Assembly: GCA_039545315.1 (NCBI GenBank)
Contig: BCIM01000001.1
Coordinates: 2,017,783 to 2,081,782 of the forward strand
DNA: 64,000 bases
Source of the DNA: Kondoa malvinella
Lineage: Eukaryota > Basidiomycota > Agaricostilbomycetes > Agaricostilbales > Kondoaceae
Direction: 5' to 3'
Position numbers and translations under genes: made by a program. This document shows positions 22,710 to 33,996 of the stretch, piece by piece. Position 1 is the stretch's first letter. Every line of letters begins with the position of its first letter. The notes below the pieces were generated by a model. The model was not told where the DNA came from, ran no database searches, and saw only the letters and a list, made by a program, of their open reading frames with translations.

Positions 22710-24425
22710 ATGGACGCTGGCCAACTGCAGGCTTACGGCGCGATCACCCTTTGCGCAGTTCTGCCAATCTACGCTGGGTCTTATGGCAGCATTAGGAAGC
22801 CCAAGACAGCCAAAAGCAAAGATGGGAGTGCACGAAAGCTGGACGATGATGATGAAGGATCAGAGGACGAAGAGGACATCGGCGAGACTCTGACGGTAGA
22901 CGACGCGAAGTTGTTTCCATTCATTGCTAGGTGAGCTGCTGTCGGATTCACGCAATCACCGAGCAGAACTTAGAGGTAGTGCTGCCTTGTTTGGCCTGTT
23001 TCTCGTCTTCAAATACGTGGACAAGGTGTGTTGTGAGTCGCTTAGCTGATGCACAAGTTCACAACCTATCCAGAATACTGTCAACATGGTGCTGAACGTT
23101 TACTTCCTGGTTGTAGGAGCTTTGGCGTTGCAGAAGGTCTGCTGGAGCCGTGTGTGTTCCGCTGAGAGCTGAACAATTGCTTTAGACCTTGCTGTCTGGT
23201 ACCAAGAATCTGCTGGGTCCTGCGGTATGGCAGAAGAAGAAAGCCTACAGCGTATGTCACCAAGAATATGTAGTGTCTAGATGTGACTGACGCCTTCTAT
23301 AGCTGACTTTCGCGAAAGAGAAGAGCACCATCTTCCGCTTCAAAGGCTCAAAGTACCATGGCTATGTTCTGCTATCTACTGTTCTCCTGACGGCACTCAA
23401 TCAGTACACCAAGTTCTGGGGTTTAGCAAATGTCATGGCCCTGTCGCTTGCTTTCAACGGTAGTGAGCTTACTTCGCCCAGTAAAGGAGCTGTAGCTAAG
23501 AGCTTCAGTCACCTTGCTACGCTTGGACAGCTTTGCTACTGGTCTCATCCTGCTTGCCGGTCTTCTGCTGTATGACATCTGGTGGGTGTTTGGAAGTGAG
23601 GCTGTTGTTGGCCAGAATGTCGTAAGTAGGATTGTGACGTCTCATTTCTAGCTGACCGTACTGCACAGATGGTCACTGTCGCTACTTCTGTTGAAGGACC
23701 CATTCTGATCACATGTAGGCCCGTATCCATGTTCGATGCAGCATGCTCACGCTTCTGTTCCAGGGCCTCGCGATCTACTTCATTCATGTGCATGCCGTCA
23801 TAGCATGCTGGGTCTAGGCGACATAGTGGTACCAGGCATCTTTGTCGCCTTCTGTCTCCGCTTTGACTACTTTCTCGCTCAACAACGCTCAAAAGCAGTC
23901 GGCTCCAGCTCGGGCGTCACACCTCTAGTGCCAAAAGTCAAGGCTTACTACCCCAAGCCTTACTTTCATGCCTGTATGGTGGCCTACGTTGTTGGGCTCA
24001 TGACTACCATCACGGTCATGCATGTCTTTCGTTCGGCGCAACCTGCTCTGCTCTACCTTAGTCCAGCTTGTGGGTTTACTGTATGGGCATGCGCCTTGTA
24101 CAGAGGAGAAGTAAAAGAGGTATGCCAATGCTTAGTCTGGAAGTCGCTTCGCTGATAGGAGAACGAACAGCTTTGGGCGTACGCGGATTCTGAGCAAGAG
24201 GAGGAAGACAAGGCTCGAGAGAAGGCAGCACAAGCGAAAGAGAAGAGCAAAGAGAAAGGCAATCTGCTACCAGCTGCGCCAGATGCAGACACGAAGCTCA
24301 AGCGACACCATGACTCGTCAGCCTCACTCAAAAGCGGCAGTTCTGGTTCAGAAAGCGATGTCGAGACTGAAGGAGGGGCAGCAGCAGACGACGAGGGTCC
24401 TGTAAGGCGTGATAAGGCTGCATAG
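22710..24425 (+). CDS. Signal peptide peptidase, presenilin-type intramembrane aspartyl protease
   Basis: It has multiple membrane spans, with about eight introns of about 50 nt. The N-terminal lumenal segment (LYxAYGAITLCAVLPIYAGS type) is followed by an acidic insert (DDDDEGSEDEEDIGE). Catalytic Asp 1 lies in LLLYDIWWVFG, catalytic Asp 2 in MLGLGDIVVPG, and the PAL motif in SAQPALLYL, in the right order for the family. Conserved FSMV-like and FRFKGSKYHG segments support SPP over the presenilin or SPPL branches. Known role: cleavage of leftover signal peptides and some tail-anchored proteins in the ER membrane. The cytosolic tail is long, Lys/Glu- and Ser-rich and ends RRDKAA, without a clear KKXX retrieval signal. 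An apparent splice near 23717 yields ILITWPRDLL. Confidence 0.93.
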
Positions 24426-25406
24426 CATGCAATTCCTGTGACTCGACCCGCCGGAAAGTCGGTATTGCCGCGCCTCGCAGATTGGGGCCCAAACTTTGAG
24501 CGTTGCTTCTTCAGGCCGCACCGTCCCAACTCTGATAGCCCAACAAGAGCGAAGACTACAGCAAAAGACCTCAGAAGTCGTCAGCGGTGTAGTTCCGGCG
24601 ACCTTCCCTACAATTCTCGCTTGCATTCATTCACCCAAGTCGGTACATAAGGCAAAGTCGGAAAAGCGGTTCTTTTCCAACTACGGCTCTATTGACACCT
24701 GTACGCCTCGACTCGGCCTGTCGTCTGCTCTCCTCGCAAGAACAAAGGTCTTTTGGATTTGGCGGTCTACCTCAAAAACGGCGCCTATTCATCACTGTCG
24801 GCGTTTCCCTTTCCCACCTGCTTCCCGCTTCTCGCAAGACTGCAGGGCCTCTTAGTTGAGACTCTCTGCTCTCGCAATCTCTCGCTACCCAAAGTCGAAC
24901 TAGTACATGCAAAATTCGACAGCGGCGCTCATCTCCCCAATACGGCAAAGGTCAATACATACAACGGTTTACGTCTATCGCTCAACACAACTTGGTCATC
25001 TCTTTACCTCCGACTTGCAACTATTCATCATGGCTTCAACGTCCTTGGTCTGATTTGACGGCTACGCTATCGGTTTCCGGCTTTTTCGATTCTGCTTCGG
25101 TGCAATATTCGTAAAAAGCCTCGTCGGTTCAATCTATCGATCACTATCTTACATCAATTCCCGCGGTCTAATTGCGTCAATTTGTGGCTTCTGTGCTTCC
25201 CAATTCGGTTCTTCGCCACAAAAGCTTTCATACGTCAACACAGCCTGCAAAAGTCAGGCGCTGTCTATTGTCATCTTCGTTCCGGCAGTACGTAAATATC
25301 CGACTCGACTAGCATCTTCCCTACACACGCCCCCGTCTTCATCACCTGCTTCAGGTCCTCTTTGTTGAGTCTTACCTGTCATCAGCCTGAAGAATTTCCC
25401 TACAAC
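24426..25406. other. Long upstream region of the cyclin gene
   Basis: These 981 bp have no supported gene. The second half (about 24700-25400) is rich in CT and TC and looks like a long 5' leader. Several short ORFs occur (for example 24496-24855) but their composition is not coding-like. Confidence 0.4.
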
Positions 25407-27296
25407 ATGCAACATCTCGCCGCCTCTTCTTACGGCCCAGCATGGCAACATCTCGCCCACAATCCTTCTCCCATTGGTCTGCATGGCTCTAGCTATGCTG
25501 CCTCACCTCAATGCCTCTCGCAATATGATTCGCCTCCAGCAGCAAAGCGATCGAAGAGCTCAAGAGGAACAGTCGATGTCGATATGGACGCAAGACGTCT
25601 GCGCCCATCTCTACCTCGAGTTCAAACTTCCGTCTACAGCAATGGTCTTCCAACTCCGCCTCTCAGCTCTTCATCTTCCGTCTCATCAGCTGGATCTTCC
25701 CTTGGCTCTTTCAGCTCCTTCCCTCGATCGTTCAGCATGCAAAACTGGATGCCATCATCAGCTGGCTTTCAGGGCTATGACACTCCGGCCGAGCTGAATC
25801 CCAAATCTGGTCGACCTCTTCGCGGACACCAGACCCTATGCCCGGAAGATATGCAGAACTACGCCAGTAGTGGCTTCGCTACGCCTGCGCTTCGACCAGA
25901 CGAGAATCACGATCGTAATTCAAGACCATCGAGCTACCCTGGTTTTCCGGTCCCGCACTCGCAAACCCCTCAATATCCTTCAATCTCGCTACCTTCAGAG
26001 CTTCCGACACCTCCTCCAGCGCCTGCTCTTGACACACAACATCTTCAGCTAAGCTCGCCCGAGGGAACGCCTACTTGGGATCAGGAAAAGTTTGTCGAAG
26101 GCCTTGTCGGTAAGTCGCCGCCGTTTGTCCGAAATTGCGTCTCCTTATCCCAGCAATAGGCACAAGCATGCTCGCTATAGAATCCATATGGTCCACTACC
26201 GCAACACAGTCATCTGACAAGTCTTGCTCCGACAAAGTCCTCCCGCTTAAATACTTTATCAAAGAAACTCTCCGACGCTCTCGTTCCGGCATCACTACCC
26301 TGCAAGTAGCTCTGTACTACCTTCATCGCGCCCGCGCTCCGATAAGAGAACGAGTAGCGCTCACCGAATGTGCCAAAGAACGTTTCGCCCACCTTTCAGC
26401 TCTACGTAAGGAAGCGCAAGAACGGCACTTGGCAGAAACTGGTCTCGCCAGTCCACCTTCTAGTCCCAATGAGGAATTCACGAACGCTGCAAGCGAGGTT
26501 CTGGCTACGTCGAGGGATCCGGTCGTTTGTGGAAGGAGAATGTTTTTGGCTGCTTTGATTTGTGCGAGCAAGTTCTTGCAAGATCGGAATTACAGCAATC
26601 GGGCTTGGTTCGTTCAGATGCGTTTGAGCTTCCTATCATGCTGATTGCGATACAGGTCGAGATTGAGCGGATTGCCTGTGACGGAGATTAATGCGAATGA
26701 GCGGTCTTTCCTTGATGTGCTGAACTATGAGCTGTTCGTCAAGCCGGAGATCTTTGCTAGCTGTACGTTGTGAATCGTTGGTATCACGACTCTTCTGACT
26801 CTGGTTGATCCCAGGGACTGCTCGATTGCACAAATTGGCTGTGGACAACGAAGCTCGTGTTCTGCGTTTGGTCGGATCAACAGAATCGCCGCAGAGCATG
26901 CTCAAGCGATCCAACACGGATTATACACCTGCGCCGGAGCACACGGAAAGGCCTTGTGGTGCCATGCCTCATCAAATGCGGTCAAACACCATTCGACCTA
27001 GTCTATCAGTTTCGACAACGGAATTGGATCTGCATCGCCGTCGTCTGTCATTGGGCCCGCAATCAGCTGTATCAACCCCTTCGTATTCGCCCATGTCTCA
27101 GCCTCGTCGAGCATCAGACGCAATCCGATACACCTCTTCGCCAAGCTATTTCCATCCGAACAGAAGCTATGGTCAAGCCGCGACATCGTCGAACACCAGC
27201 TCACTCCGTCGGCCGTCTTTGTCTAGACGAATGTCATCGGCTGCTTCCGATTGTCGACCAGCTTCTTTCCGTCAAACGGCCGTCGATGTCTGTTAG
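25407..27296 (+). CDS. Pho80/Pcl-like cyclin
   Basis: The start is the ATG at 25407 (MQHLAASSYGP). The first 230 residues are Ser/Pro-rich and probably disordered, with many SP and TP sites. The cyclin domain starts after the intron near 26109-26152 and shows LPLKYFIKETLRRSRSG, TLQVALYYLHRAR, RRMFLAALICASKFLQDRNYSNRAW, then SRLSGLPVTEINANE and FLDVLNYELFV. These are Pho80-family cyclin signatures; the Trp of RAW and the next exon are joined across an intron that starts near 26609. The C-terminal part is again low-complexity. Known role: regulatory subunit of a Pho85-type CDK in phosphate, glycogen or cell-cycle control. Which Pcl it matches cannot be told. Confidence 0.88.
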
Positions 27297-27602
27297 CATT
27301 TCACCGTCAAGACCATTATGCATCCTCTTCTACTGCCGGCTCCTCATACACTCTTTGCATGTGCAGCATTACATCCATCTTCATCGACTATCTGTACATG
27401 AAACAATGCTATTATCACCGGTGGAATTTACGGACGATCTCAATGTATTTATTAGCACCCGTATAGCACACACATAGTGCAATAACATGCTCTTGGAATT
27501 CTCCTGCTCGTTCGAATACTTCGCGATCTGATCGATACCCCGTGTGCGCGATGAAATTGCTTGAAAGTGACCGCTTTTCCTGCATCCAGCAACAAGCTCA
27601 AG
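27297..27602. other. Intergenic region between cyclin and ABC ATPase
   Basis: These 306 bp between same-strand genes show no supported feature. Confidence 0.45.
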
Positions 27603-28774
27603 ATGGTACACGAGGCTATCAGCGCTGACAACTTGACCTTTGCCTTCCCTTCAAACCCCTTGCCTGTCCTGCGCGGCATCGACTTGCATCTACCGCAAGG
27701 ATCTCGTTGTTTGCTGATCGGCGCAAATGGAGCTGGTCTGTCGGCCCTGTTCGGCGCACGCACAAGTCTTATAATGCTACAGGTAAATCTACGCTGTTGC
27801 AGATCTTTGCTGGCAAGCGTTTGATCGAGGGAAGCACTGCTCGAGTAATGGACCAAGAAGTCTTCTTCAACACACCTGGAGGAGTCACCTACTTGGGAAC
27901 AGAGTGGGCTAACAACCCTGTTGTGCGAAGCGATTTGGTCGTCAGCCATTTCATGTGAGCTGCTGTCCTTTGTCGTGAAGATGTAGGCTGAAAGTGTAGC
28001 AGTGATTCGGTGGGAGGTTGGAGACACAAGGAACGCAGGGATAGGCTGTTGGATATTCTAGAGTGAGTCGTGTGCGGATATGCAGAGCTATACTGATAGG
28101 CGAACAGTGTGGATTTGGAATGGCATATGCACACAATTTCTGACGGAGAACGAAGACGAGTGCAGATCGTAGCGTGAGTATTGGCAATTACCTGAGAGCA
28201 AAGCTGAATATCCTCTAGTGGTCTGATGGCACCGTGGAATCTACTGCTCCTGGATGAAGTGACTGTCGACTTGGATGTGCTAGTGCGGACCCGTTTACTT
28301 GCTTTCCTCAAAGAGGAGACGATCGAGCGTAAGGCTACCGTACTCTACGCTACACACATCTGTATGTCCATCTTGAAACGGGTGCAACCAAGCTGATGGT
28401 GTCCAGTCGACGGGTTGGACAACTTCCCATCGCACGTCTGCCATCTCCAACTAGGGTCTACTCTCGATCCCCCAACCTACGACTGGCCTTTAGATCTCTC
28501 CAAGTCTCTACCCGGCATTCCAGAAGGAACAGTCGAAAAGATGAAAGACGTCGAAAGAGCTGGTAGTCGATTGATGGAGTTGGCGCTTGCTTGGTTGATT
28601 GTTGATACGGATATGAGGAAGAGCTACGAGAATGAGGGTAAAGAGGGATTCAGAAAGAGAGGGAGAGATACGAGCGAGACGAAGGATATGAAGACTTTCT
28701 ATCAGCAGTAAGTCTGTCGTTCATGCGAGGGAATGGAGCTGACTGAAGAAAACAGGTATGATTATGCGCACTAG
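27603..28774 (+). CDS. CAF16: Soluble ABC ATPase, CAF16-like (CCR4-NOT-associated)
   Basis: This is a single nucleotide-binding domain without membrane helices. It has about six exons. The intron at 27736-27782 splits the Walker A motif (GANGAG, then [11 protein letters not shown]). Other motifs are a [12 protein letters not shown] signature (in place of LSGGQ), Walker [13 protein letters not shown] and the H-loop LYATHIFDGL. The GERRRVQ signature with DEVTVDLD is characteristic of the CAF16/ABCI family. The end after the last intron is QYDYAH. In yeast Caf16 is linked to the CCR4-NOT complex and to transcription control. An upstream in-frame extension to 27561 lacks ATG, so I start at 27603. 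Confidence 0.88.
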
Positions 28775-29085
28775 ACCAGCGGCAAAAGCAACTGATGGAG
28801 CACAAAAGCATGTAGAAGCGCATTATAGACATTATTTGCAGTCACGTAGCGCCAACACTGAAGTGACTAGCTAGAGAAACACGTTTTCCTGAGTGCAGAC
28901 TCACGACGGGCTTGTGACGCGCCCAGATACCCTCCATAAAGCTGCTTTCAGTGCTCTCATGCATAGAAATGTCCGGCTAGCTCTGTACTGCACCATCCTC
29001 GATAGTGCCCGCTATCATCTCATAGACTTCCATCGTCCAGCAGTTATTTGAAAACTCCTTGACCAGCATCCCGGACCACCATTGG
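28775..29085. other. Intergenic region, start of right duplication arm
   Basis: These 311 bp lie between convergent genes. From about 28955 onward the sequence matches the flank of the left arm in inverse orientation. The rest shows nothing. Confidence 0.5.
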
Positions 29086-30773
29086 CTATTCCTTTGCCGC
29101 CCAAAAGGTCAGTTCAACTCCTTGCCCATATCTTTGCCGCATGGATTTAAGAGTTCGAGGTTTCGAGCGCATCACACGAGGAACTCTGTGTAAGCCATAT
29201 TCGAGTACCATGCCAGGCGGAATCGAGCTGGACAATCTTGCAAAATCTTCCTTGAGCTCATCGTACAGAGGACCTAAATTGGCAAAAGCGTTCTGTTCGG
29301 AAGATTTCTCCACGTTGGTATACACCGCCCGCATGGCCGCTTCTTCTGCATCGTCCCTGCCATCCCAGTCTTCACCATGTATCTCACCAGCTCGTTTTCT
29401 GATGCAGTCCGAGTTGCTAAAGTCCAATTCCAGACGACTCGTGAAGGAGAAGCTAGACATGGCTGGATACTGTTCCCGATCTGTGAATCGTCTGAGTATT
29501 GCGTCTGACGGTCGGTGGTCCAAGCGACGGCGTCTGATCCTATATTCGGGCATTTCGAATGCCCTGGGTACGAAACCGCAGAGCTCGTTGTATTGCTCCT
29601 GACAAGCGAGGCGAAGTGTTTTAAGACGTGGGCAGGACTCGCCCAGCGGGAAAAGCGAGTCCAAAGTTTTGTGAAAGCGATCGGATCCGCTCCCTCTATT
29701 GCCGGCATTGAAATCCAGAGCCAAGCTTTCCAAAGCTGGTAGAGCTGTGGAAATGCTAGGGCAACTTTCCTCGTAGCCTTCCTCAACGTGATCGAGGAAC
29801 AGGCGAGATGCATCCAAGTGGATAAGCCGAAGTCGAGTGGCAGCGTCCAAGAGGACGGTCTCAAAAAAGGCGAACATGGTGTCAGACTGAGTGTTATTCT
29901 GGTTGAAGCTGATAGATACGACGCTGCCGCACATCGCCAAAAAGCGTCCGAAGGTACCCGAGCTGAGCAATGAAGCTTCTGTGTTGATTGCCTTAATCCG
30001 TACAACATTTGGGAAGGACATATCGTTGGGTAGGTGGTCATAGTCGTCGAAATCGATCTGGCGTCCAAAAGAGATTTTCCTCAGCTTGCGCGCCGCTTTG
30101 GCGAACCATTCAATCAGAAGCCAAGAATCGAAATGTAGCCAGTACCCGCCGCTCTCGGAAGCCGGACCAGAGGTAATAGTGAGGTATCGCAAATGCAAGG
30201 GTCGAAGTGCCTGCAGCTGTGCTGCCTTTGGGGCTATCGCAACATGGCTGGCAACCCAGGAATCGTCTATTTGGGTCTGAAAGTGAATGCGGAGTTCGCG
30301 AATATTGGGCAGAGCTGCAAGAGTCGAGATGGTCGAATCTTGATCTGGGTAGTGGGTAGGAATAGGGTTTTCGATAGAGTAAATAATCCAAACTACATCC
30401 TGCACCAATTCGCCCAATGATGGTTTTGCGAAGATGGACCTCGCGAAAGATGGTTTTTCCAGATTCTCGCCTACGATCAAACGGTAGAACCAGGGAAGAG
30501 TGAGATGATAGAAGCGCCCTGTCCGATATGTGGTCAGACTGTGCATGGAGGAAAACGCAGGCTGGCCTCACTGGAGCATTGAGACAGCAACGCCCAGTCC
30601 CAGGCAGAATATGCGTGCTTCCTGTAGTAGAGCGAGAAGATGATGTGCATCACGTCGTCGGTGAGCTGCACTCCGAGTTTGGGGACAGGGTCCAGCGAAA
30701 GATGGACATCGTCTGTGAGCTGGACCAGTGAATCCGCAGACAAGCTCGAGACGCTGGCAAGATCGGTCGGCAT
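29086..30773 (-). CDS. F-box / LRR-like protein, intact copy
   Basis: Two exons join across an intron at 30519-30571 (53 nt, CTGAC branch) and give about 544 residues from the ATG at 30773. The F-box is at the N-terminus (QLTDDVMHIIFSLYY, then WALLSQCS|RRFYHLTLPWFYR; the bar is the splice). The rest is an LRR-like array (LPNIRELRIHF, LRYLTIT, PALESLALDF, CPRLKTLRLAC). It ends in a basic VPRVMRSKPRTLKSMRQRYGQG motif. Known role of the class: SCF ubiquitin-ligase adaptor. Two incomplete relatives sit at 7913-9741. The family seems to be expanding locally, as F-box families often do in basidiomycetes. Confidence 0.75.
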
Positions 30774-32203
30774 TGAACACTAGGCAACCTCGCGCATATC
30801 ACAGCAGGCGTAGCGCCGGCAGATGGTATGATTGCAGTCGCAGCTCGACGTCTCGAGCCAAGAGACGAATTCGCTGTCTTGAGCAAATACGTCGAGCTGC
30901 CGGATGTACAGCTGTCCTGTAATGCTTCTGTCCGTCTATAATAGGCTATAGAAGGTCTCGAAAGCAAAACCTGCCCTCATACGCTTCCGTTGTCGCTAAT
31001 CATCTGACCTGGGCCTGACTTGGAACAAATTCTCTTCTCTGATGCCCTCTTATCCTTTCTCATACTCATATCAGCTCGCTCTGTGCTGGGCGATACTCTT
31101 GGCTCCCGTTCCCTTTCTCTTGCCCTTTCAAACGAGGCTTACATTCCAGGGCAGGTTGGAAGTGCAAATGGCCTGACGCTGCTGGTCAGGCTGGGATTAC
31201 ATGTTATTGCGCCACCTTGCGCACAAAACCGCGGAGCTCCTCTTGTTCTTCTTTCTTCATCCACCTCGGACTCTCCATACCTTCCCGCGATATCTCTCTC
31301 TTGGTCGTCTTCGCTTGCATTTCTGACGGACAAAAGCTCTTCTCTCTATCTTCGCTATCTGCAACCACCCGCTGACGTGAAGGAGAACTTAAAAATGCAT
31401 TGAACTGCTCAGCGTGGTGGTTGTCAGACTTTGTTCAGCAGGCGGTTTGAGTCTGCCAGCCGACTTGCCATATAAGGAATGCGTAAACATCGAGCTTTCT
31501 TGCCAAAATACCTCTTTTAAACAGCGAAATGGCAGAGGCTTAGTGGGCAGTCAGGGCTGAACCGGAACTCCAGAGGTCCAATCCCTCTCTTATTCGTACA
31601 TAGGCCGGGCCAACGATTCGCGAGGTGTGGCAAGCGAGCTGGGCAACAGTGCTCACTGCCAAATTGCTGGACAGTCTGTTACAGGAAGGCAACGATAGTC
31701 GAGCTTTTTTCCGTCAAATGTCTTGCTTTGACTTCCTATGTACTTCTTGCTCTTATCACTGATCTCATGCTCACAGGTGTACAAGAGTTGCACTCAAGTC
31801 GTAATGCAGGGGTTCGTTTAGCGGGCAGAGGCATCGTATGGGATTGTATCGTATTGTTGGACAGTAGACAAAGTTGGCAATGTATGGCACAGCACGGCAT
31901 CCAGTATACTATATCGCAACAGACACGTCTTCTTGCTCGGACTCGTGCTCGCAGCGTTGGCGCAGCTTCAATCTCCCAAAGTCTAGCATCTTCCTACAGA
32001 CAGAACGCTGAAGAAGGACAGGGCAGAGCGATATAGGATGTAGTCAGCTAGTCAGCAGAGTCCTTATCGATACGTCGATACGTAGAAAGAGCAGCGGACT
32101 GAGCTATCCTTTGTTCTGCAGAAGTCTTCTTCTCGGTCGAATAGTCGAAGACTTGCTCATTCAGCTGACTCTCTTGCTCCTATCAACCAACAGCTTAGTC
32201 AAG
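30774..32203. other. 1.4 kb region without a supported gene
   Basis: Short ORFs on both strands (for example 31020-31403) have no domain or family signal. A stem-loop near 31582-31598 looks like a tRNA T-arm, but no complete tRNA can be folded around it. The bulk of this region is the piece missing from the left duplication arm. Confidence 0.5.
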
Positions 32204-32658
32204 ATGTGTAAGTTCATGCTCGAATACCTACAGAGCATAGCTGACCTGCTCTTCTAGCTATTGCGCTTTCCCCAACTATGCTGAGCAAGGTTTCATCCGA
32301 AGAGGACCGTCTTGCGAACGACATTCAAGCTCGCAGCGGCCTGCACTTTGCTCTGAACCGAACAATTGTAGAAGTCGGACGTCTAGCTCATAAAGAGGAG
32401 ACTATCTCTTCAACCATCGACGAGCTCAAAGCTCAGAGCGGCGAAGCCAAGGATGCGACTGGAATCCAATCACTGGAGGAGTGGAAGACGCAGATCATTT
32501 GCAACGAGCTTCTCGAGGAACGAGTCAGGCAAGAGCTATGCATGCGGGAAGTGAAGATCGACAAGAAAATTCGAGAGGCTAGAGCTGATTTGAAGAGGGA
32601 TCGCGAGCTGGAGGATGTAGAGGCTGAAGTCTTGGGCAGCAATGTACTAGACTTCTGA
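32204..32658 (+). CDS. Small coiled-coil protein, copy 2
   Basis: An ATG plus one base, an intron at 32208-32257 (50 nt, CTGAC branch) and a main exon to the stop at 32656-32658 encode 134 residues. The product is the same as copy 1. It is predicted to be an all-helical, highly charged protein with a hydrophobic start (MSIALSPTML) and an acidic C-terminus (EVLGSNVLDF). I do not recognise the family. This copy keeps 1.4 kb of upstream sequence, so it is the better candidate for the ancestral, expressed gene. Confidence 0.7.
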
Positions 32659-32933
32659 GTAAACGCGTCGCGCAGAGAAGATAGAAACGATAGAATTAGG
32701 CTTCTTATCCTTGCGCATTCTGAGAGAGAAGATGCCTTCGCAATGATGCCAGCAGATTCAGCTTGGACTATTGGTGAAAAGCAGGCATGATCATCATCTT
32801 GGACTCCTATCGGGAAGACAGAATGGCAGATTAATGCTAAGGTCCAAGGCAGGCCAGATTGTATCTCGGCAGTCGAATCTCCGGCGAAATTGTCGGCTTG
32901 TCAAGATCAACAGCATACTTGCATCTGCATTCT

Positions 32934-33781
32934 CTACGCATACTGATCGACCAGAGTACTCCTCATATCGTTTATGGCGGACGAATCTTGCCCTTGTAGC
33001 TTGAACGCTGCCTCTACCACACTTGTTTCTACTGCTGTTGAGTCGACACCAACGAAAGCGGCCTGTGAGACGCCATGAAATATTAATGAGAAAGTCTCAT
33101 GACATATTATAAGCCACTCACCCAGTCGTTCACTACCAAGCCAGCACCAATACAATCTGATCCTCTGTTCACTGTTCCTGCGACTAACGGCACTTGAAGC
33201 AAACTCGACAATTCATCCTGATCCTGCACTGAAGTTTTCGGATGCACCAAAGCTCCTTGATTGCTCAAAGCGCAATAACTACCAACAAGGACGTTATCCG
33301 CAATCGTTTGACGGAAAACTTCTACTTTGAGAACGTCGGCAATGATTTCTTCCGTTTCTCGATCAATGTCTGGATGAACCAAAGCGACGTAATCGTTGCA
33401 AGCTATCACGTTGCCCAAAGCTGATAATCGTTCTTCTACTCTTTGAATCGCTACTGCGTCTGGAAGAGAATTACGCAAATGTTGGAGTTCTTGATCTGTT
33501 GTGGTTGAAGGGACGAGCAGACCATGTCGGTTTCCAGCTGTAAGTCGACCTATGATTCGAGTTCCGGCAATGGAAGTTTGCACTACTGGAATGACGTCGC
33601 CTAACTCTGCTTCAAAGACGGAAAAGAAATTGGCAGAGCCTGTGGATTGAGAAGCGAGGCAGTAGGAATTTGTGAGCCGAGAAAAGACGCCAATGTCTGA
33701 CGATGATTCATAGCGGAGACCTTGCGAAAGAGTCAGGCTATTCTAACGTGTCCTTCACTGATGCGACATACGGACAGCCAT
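32934..33781 (-). CDS. TIF6: Eukaryotic translation initiation factor 6
   Basis: Three exons, with introns at 33721-33771 and 33063-33121, give exactly 245 residues, the normal eIF6 length. The start [17 protein letters not shown] and the blocks [21 protein letters not shown], [33 protein letters not shown] and [11 protein letters not shown] are hallmark eIF6 sequences. Known role: it binds the 60S subunit during nucleolar biogenesis and export and prevents premature joining with 40S. The gene is head-to-head with SHMT, with 215 bp between the starts. Confidence 0.97.
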
Positions 33782-33946
33782 AGCGAGATGTTATGACGGT
33801 GATGCAAAAAAGTTGTCGAAGCGGTGGATAGTATAGTTTTCAGGCCGAGTAAAGATCTTGAAGCGGCAATTGCAGGGCTGTTGCTAGCTGATCAGTGGCT
33901 GCCTTGCAAAGCTGTCTCATCTCTTGACTGACCTCGTTGTTGAGAC

Positions 33947-33954
33947 TATAAAAA
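33947..33954 (+). promoter_or_regulatory. TATA-like element before SHMT
   Basis: TATAAAAA ends 42 bp upstream of the first SHMT ATG, inside the 215 bp region shared with TIF6. Position and sequence fit a TATA box, though fungal start sites vary. Confidence 0.4.
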
Positions 33955-33996
33955 TTTGCAACTCCGCTCCAAGGACGACTATCGAGTCAAACTTTC

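Larger units (their letters stand above)
28955..32661 (-). repeat. Right arm of inverted duplication (matches 7431-9880)
   Basis: The arm contains the intact F-box gene (minus), 1.4 kb without a gene, and the coiled-coil gene (plus). The parts shared with the left arm are about 28955-30025 and about 32180-32661. The middle part, including the F-box N-terminus, has no match in the visible left arm. Confidence 0.8.

Noticed and set aside
24496..24855. ORF of 119 codons in the leader of the cyclin gene.
   Set aside because: Basic, repeat-like residues and no start context; probably part of a long leader.
31020..31403. Plus-strand ORF of 127 codons beside the coiled-coil gene.
   Set aside because: No domain, poor start context and Leu/Ser-rich composition; it is not supported as a gene.
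31578..31602. A perfect 5-bp stem with a 7-base loop that resembles a tRNA T-arm.
   Set aside because: The loop has TCCAATC instead of the required TTC start, and no matching acceptor, D or anticodon arms fold around it.
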